Shown in pieces: positions 5,919 to 8,963 of a stretch of 8,963 bases of DNA. The position numbers and the translations under genes were made by a program. This DNA comes from an uncultured Ruminococcus sp. (lineage in GTDB: Bacteria; Bacillota; Clostridia; Oscillospirales; Acutalibacteraceae). Numbering within the stretch: the stretch's first letter is position 1; every line of letters begins with the position of its first letter. The stretch covers positions 1 to 8,963 of the forward strand of contig CACWNZ010000097.1 of NCBI GenBank assembly GCA_902762335.1, in the 5' to 3' direction. The notes under the pieces are model-generated. The model searched no databases, was not told the origin of the DNA, and saw only the letters and a program-made list of their open reading frames with translations.

Positions 5919-8045
5919 TTGTACGACAACGTCAGAGAGACGATGCAGTCCGTGATATGCAGGATAGCCGAACGTATCGGCATAACGCCCCTGTGGAGGA
6001 ACACCCTGCCCGGCGATGACAGAACGATAGATCTCGCCATCAGGCTTGGCTCGGCAGATGAAGAGATGACCGCACTCAGAAGAGGGCTTTCGTCAATATT
6101 CGACAGGCTCCGGCTGAAGGACGGCGAAGCTGTCAAAGGCAACAGGCTTTTTCTTGCGGAGGACGGCAGAAGCTTTGAATGCGGAAAAAGCGGCAAGGAG
6201 GTCGACCTTACAGCTCTGAAGCAGGCTCTTGACAAGACGAGCGACCCGGGATACTGTCTTGATGCGCTGAAAAAGCACGCGTCCGATCTTACCTGCGTAA
6301 AGGACGGCGAGCTTTCCTTGTATCTTCAGACAAGACTGTCGTCGGCATTCGCTTCGGCGATGAGCGTATATTATCAGGGTAAATTTCCTGCCGATGACGA
6401 AGCTGCCGCAAAGGAAAACTGTTTTATATTATATACGGCGGATTTTTCGGGGATACAGAATTTTATCTACACGATAATACAGAAAAACGCACTTGAAATG
6501 CTAAGGGCGAGGTCGTTCTTCGTGGAACTCGTCATGGCGCATCTCACGGCGGAGCTTACGGAGGCGTTCGGGGTCACACAGGCAAACGTCCTTTACAGCG
6601 GAGGCGGTCACTGCTACGTTCTTCTGCCTGCTGTAAACGATCATCTTGAGAGGATAAAAAGACTGCATAAGGCGCTTAACGATTGGTGTATAAAATATTT
6701 TTCAAACAGCCTTTCAGTGGTATGGGAAAGCCGCCTGTGCTGCCCCGATGATTTTCTCAATAAGCCCGCCGGCTCATATCAAAGACTGTTCAAGGATATA
6801 TCCGCGAAAATGGCAAAAAGAAAGCTCAGCAAATACTCCGCCGCCGAGCTGACAGAGCTTAATAAAGACAACGGCAGGAACGACGGCAAAAGAGAATGCA
6901 GTATCTGCGGAGCGGCATCGAACAGTGTCAGGGTCGGAAAAACTGTCTGTGAATGGTGCGAGACTTTTACAAGCATATCTCAGGCTCTTATCGACGGAAA
7001 AAAATGCTTTTGTGTTGCGGATAAGGAAACGGAGGGCTCGGTTCCGTTTTTCTCCTGTAACGGAAGGGCGTATTTCTCTATCACTGATAAAAGCCGCGCT
7101 TCAAAGCTCATCGGCGAAAAAAGCACGCTGCGCTTATATTTCGTGAACAGGCTGCCTGAGGATATCACCGACAGTAACAAAGCGGCGATCCTTGAGGTGT
7201 GCGGATATTCGGTCAGTGACGTCATGAATAAGCTTTCCGCATCTTCCTCGGGTATAAAGCGTATAGGCGTGCTGAGAATGGACGTGGATAACCTCGGCAG
7301 TACCTTCATCTCAGGCTTTGACAAGGGCTGCGTGAATATCGGAAGGACCGCTGCTCTTTCATCTATGATAGCAGGCTTCTTCAAAAACAATCTCAATGCA
7401 ATACTCAGCCGCGGCGGGTACAATATCACCGTTTTATATGCGGGCGGTGACGATGTTTTCCTTGCAGGCTCATGGGACGACGTAATCGGTGCCGCAAAAG
7501 CTACGATAAACGCCTTCAGAAAATATACCGGCGGCAAGCTGACAATATCGGGCGGCATAGGTCTGTATAAGGATAACTATCCCGTAGTAAGATTTGCGCG
7601 CCACACCGAGCTGCTCGAGGCGTGCTCCAAGAGCAATCTCCGCAAATCTCGCAGCAAGGATTCCGTAACGCTGTTCAGTGACGATCACAGGCATACATAC
7701 TTCTGGGACGAGTTTGAAAAAGCTGTAACAGGTGAGAAGCTCGGTGAGCTGGAGGACTTTATGAAAAAAGACAACAACGGCTTAGGCAACAGCTTTTTAT
7801 ATCAGCTTCTGGAGTTTCTCCGCGGTCTTGAGAACGACAAAATAAATATTGCCCGCGCGGCTTATCTTTTAGGAAGGCTGTCCTTGGCGGTAAAAAATCA
7901 GAATAGCAGTTTTCCTGAACACGTATATAGCTGGATAAGCGACAAGGAAAGCCGTGAGGACGTAAGACAGCTTATAACCGCTATAACGATATATATTTAT
8001 CAGGAAAGGAGAAACAGCAATGGATCACAGAAAGGACACGAATAA
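5919..8045 (+). CDS. csm1: Cas10/Csm1, large subunit of type III-A complex, lacking the HD domain
   Basis: Signature subunit of the Csm complex, which makes cyclic oligoadenylate from ATP when the complex binds target RNA. Numbered from TTG 5919 (708 residues): the first palm domain starts near DFSGIQNFIY (175-184) with LRARSFF after it and YSGGGH at 226-231; a zinc finger uses Cys327/Cys330 and Cys344/Cys347; the second palm has MDVDNLG (Asp455, Asp457) and an intact GGDD at 509-512; a helical C-terminal domain follows. The N-terminal 170 residues contain no HD dipeptide or phosphohydrolase motif. GGDD lies about 75 residues earlier than in the roughly 757-residue S. epidermidis protein, consistent with loss of the HD domain. 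The TTG at 5919 is chosen because TGAGGTGA ends 5 bases before it; a GTG at 5910 would add three residues but lacks a binding site. The 3' end overlaps csm2 by 26 bases. Confidence 0.95.
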   Translation: MYDNVRETMQSVICRIAERIGITPLWRNTLPGDDRTIDLAIRLGSADEEMTALRRGLSSIFDRLRLKDGEAVKGNRLFLAEDGRSFECGKSGKEVDLTALKQALDKTSDPGYCLDALKKHASDLTCVKDGELSLYLQTRLSSAFASAMSVYYQGKFPADDEAAAKENCFILYTADFSGIQNFIYTIIQKNALEMLRARSFFVELVMAHLTAELTEAFGVTQANVLYSGGGHCYVLLPAVNDHLERIKRLHKALNDWCIKYFSNSLSVVWESRLCCPDDFLNKPAGSYQRLFKDISAKMAKRKLSKYSAAELTELNKDNGRNDGKRECSICGAASNSVRVGKTVCEWCETFTSISQALIDGKKCFCVADKETEGSVPFFSCNGRAYFSITDKSRASKLIGEKSTLRLYFVNRLPEDITDSNKAAILEVCGYSVSDVMNKLSASSSGIKRIGVLRMDVDNLGSTFISGFDKGCVNIGRTAALSSMIAGFFKNNLNAILSRGGYNITVLYAGGDDVFLAGSWDDVIGAAKATINAFRKYTGGKLTISGGIGLYKDNYPVVRFARHTELLEACSKSNLRKSRSKDSVTLFSDDHRHTYFWDEFEKAVTGEKLGELEDFMKKDNNGLGNSFLYQLLEFLRGLENDKINIARAAYLLGRLSLAVKNQNSSFPEHVYSWISDKESREDVRQLITAITIYIYQERRNSNGSQKGHE

Positions 8046-8463
8046 AAAAGAAAAGTCTCAGAGCCTTGAGGAGCTTATAAAGCTGCCTAAGAATGGCTTT
8101 ATCAACGAAGATACCTACATAGATGAGGCTATGAACATGATAGAGCACGGCAAATCGGAGATAAGTACCTCGAAGCTGCGCTCGATGTACGGACAGCTTT
8201 GTGAGATCACCAAAAGGTATGACCCGTCAGCGCAGGAGGAGCTTTCAAAGGATTGTATATCGGCGCTGCGGCTTTTGCGCATACAGATCATTTACAGCAT
8301 GGGCCGTGACGATAACGTGATGGATTTCATTAAGGATTCGCATCTGGTGGCATATATCTGTCACACCGAGAAAGAAAAAAAGAGCGGCTGCTACAAGCTG
8401 CTGTGCAGGTATTTTGAGGCGCTGGTGGCTTTTCATCGTTTCAAGTACCCGAAGGAATCATAA
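8020..8463 (+). CDS. csm2: Csm2, small subunit of type III-A complex
   Basis: A 147-residue, mostly helical protein. Csm2 subunits stack along the crRNA-target filament of the Csm complex. The family signs are ISTSKLRSMYGQLCEI (about 48-63), the position of the usual LTTSQLRK-type motif, and KLLCRYFEALVAFHRF near the C terminus, matching the usual FEAIVAYHK ending. The first 25 residues are Lys/Glu-rich and probably disordered. AAAGGAG lies 7 bases before the ATG. The start lies 26 bases inside csm1, so the two genes are probably translationally coupled. Presence of csm2 right after csm1 sets the subtype as III-A rather than III-B or III-D. Confidence 0.93.
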   Translation: MDHRKDTNKKEKSQSLEELIKLPKNGFINEDTYIDEAMNMIEHGKSEISTSKLRSMYGQLCEITKRYDPSAQEELSKDCISALRLLRIQIIYSMGRDDNVMDFIKDSHLVAYICHTEKEKKSGCYKLLCRYFEALVAFHRFKYPKES

Positions 8464-8476
8464 GGAGGTGTCTGTA

Positions 8477-8963
8477 ATGGATAACAACAGATTTAATAAT
8501 AAGGCTAACGGCGGAAATAATTACGGCGCGGGAAAGCAGCAGGGCTATAATTCACGTCCCAACGATAATAAAGGGGATATTTTCAGATTCAAAAGAAAGC
8601 TTATAATAAGAGCGGATCTCATGGTGCTCACGGGAATGCACATAGGCACGTCAAACGCCTATACGGGCATAGGTACGGTAGACAGCCCCGTTATACGCAG
8701 GGGCGACAGTGACGATCCTATCATACCCGGCAGTTCCCTCAAGGGAAAGCTTAGATCGCTGCTTTTCTCCGTAATAAATAATGAAGGAACGATCCGTTCT
8801 CTTTTCGGCTCAACGAGCAGTCCGTCGAGACTTCAATTTGCCGACGCATACGTAAAAAGCCGACCCGACGGCAGTATCACCGAGGTCAAATTTGAGAACA
8901 CTATAAACAGAAGCAGCGGGATAGCTAACCCGCGACAGATAGAAAGAGTAGTTCCCGGCACAG
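8477..8963 (+). CDS. csm3: Csm3 (Cas7-type backbone and target RNA nuclease), cut by window end
   Basis: The first 162 codons of csm3 are present; the 3' end is outside the window. Csm3 is the repeated RAMP-fold backbone subunit that cuts target RNA at 6-base intervals. The conserved opening RADLMVLTGMHIGTS (45-59) is followed by VDSPVI (68-73), whose Asp69 corresponds to catalytic Asp33 of S. thermophilus Csm3, and by the glycine-rich IPGSSLKGKLRSLL (83-96). RNA cleavage should therefore be intact. It has about 36 more N-terminal residues than usual, rich in Asn, Gly, Lys and Gln and probably disordered. The start is firm: AGGAGGTG (8463-8470) lies 6 bases before the ATG, and no later start keeps the first conserved strand. 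The gap after csm2 is 13 bases, with the binding site overlapping the csm2 stop codon. Confidence 0.94.
   Translation, partial: MDNNRFNNKANGGNNYGAGKQQGYNSRPNDNKGDIFRFKRKLIIRADLMVLTGMHIGTSNAYTGIGTVDSPVIRRGDSDDPIIPGSSLKGKLRSLLFSVINNEGTIRSLFGSTSSPSRLQFADAYVKSRPDGSITEVKFENTINRSSGIANPRQIERVVPGT

Noticed and set aside
8020..8045. csm1/csm2 overlap as a frameshift or assembly error
   Set aside because: Both products are complete in their conserved parts, and csm2 has its own AAAGGAG site; a 26-base overlap is ordinary coupling.

Overview
The window looks like a chromosomal stretch from a low-to-moderate GC Firmicute, most like a Ruminococcus-type Clostridium. The reasons are AGGAGG-type ribosome binding sites, sigma-A-like promoters, rho-independent hairpins, heavy use of ATA and AGA/AGG codons, and the protein families present. 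The genus is inferred from style and family content, not from a search.

Four blocks are visible. (1) Positions 1-440 hold a small unrecognised ORF with a C-terminal membrane anchor, a possible promoter before it and a clear terminator after it. (2) Positions 443-1513 hold a single-gene unit: a strong extended -10 promoter, an XerC/XerD-like tyrosine recombinase with all catalytic residues, and a strong terminator. (3) Positions 1513-5232 hold a tightly packed minus-strand operon of six genes under one near-consensus promoter (5204-5232). In transcription order these are a GNAT acetyltransferase, a TIGR04076-type small protein, an unrecognised protein with an internal duplication and a C-terminal zinc ribbon, a family 2 glycosyltransferase, a Nudix hydrolase and a minimal Smr-domain protein. 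Several of them overlap by a few bases, which suggests translational coupling, but no common pathway is evident. (4) From 5482 to the right edge runs a plus-strand type III-A CRISPR-Cas operon that is cut by the window end: a small Csx20-like (CARF-type) ancillary gene, csm1/cas10, csm2 and the start of csm3.

The CRISPR operon is the most interesting part. Csm1 keeps the GGDD cyclase motif and the zinc finger but has no HD nuclease motif and starts about 70 residues late, so it probably signals only through cyclic oligoadenylate. The leading gene encodes a small Rossmann-like protein of the kind expected to bind or degrade that messenger. Csm3 keeps the Asp needed for target RNA cleavage but carries an unusual Asn/Gly-rich N-terminal extension of about 36 residues. 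The rest of the complex (csm4, csm5), any cas6, a CARF effector such as Csm6, cas1/cas2 and the CRISPR array are not in the window.

The divergent intergenic region between blocks 3 and 4 (about 350 bases) has no convincing gene. It holds both outward promoters and a few imperfect inverted repeats that could be operators or a small RNA.
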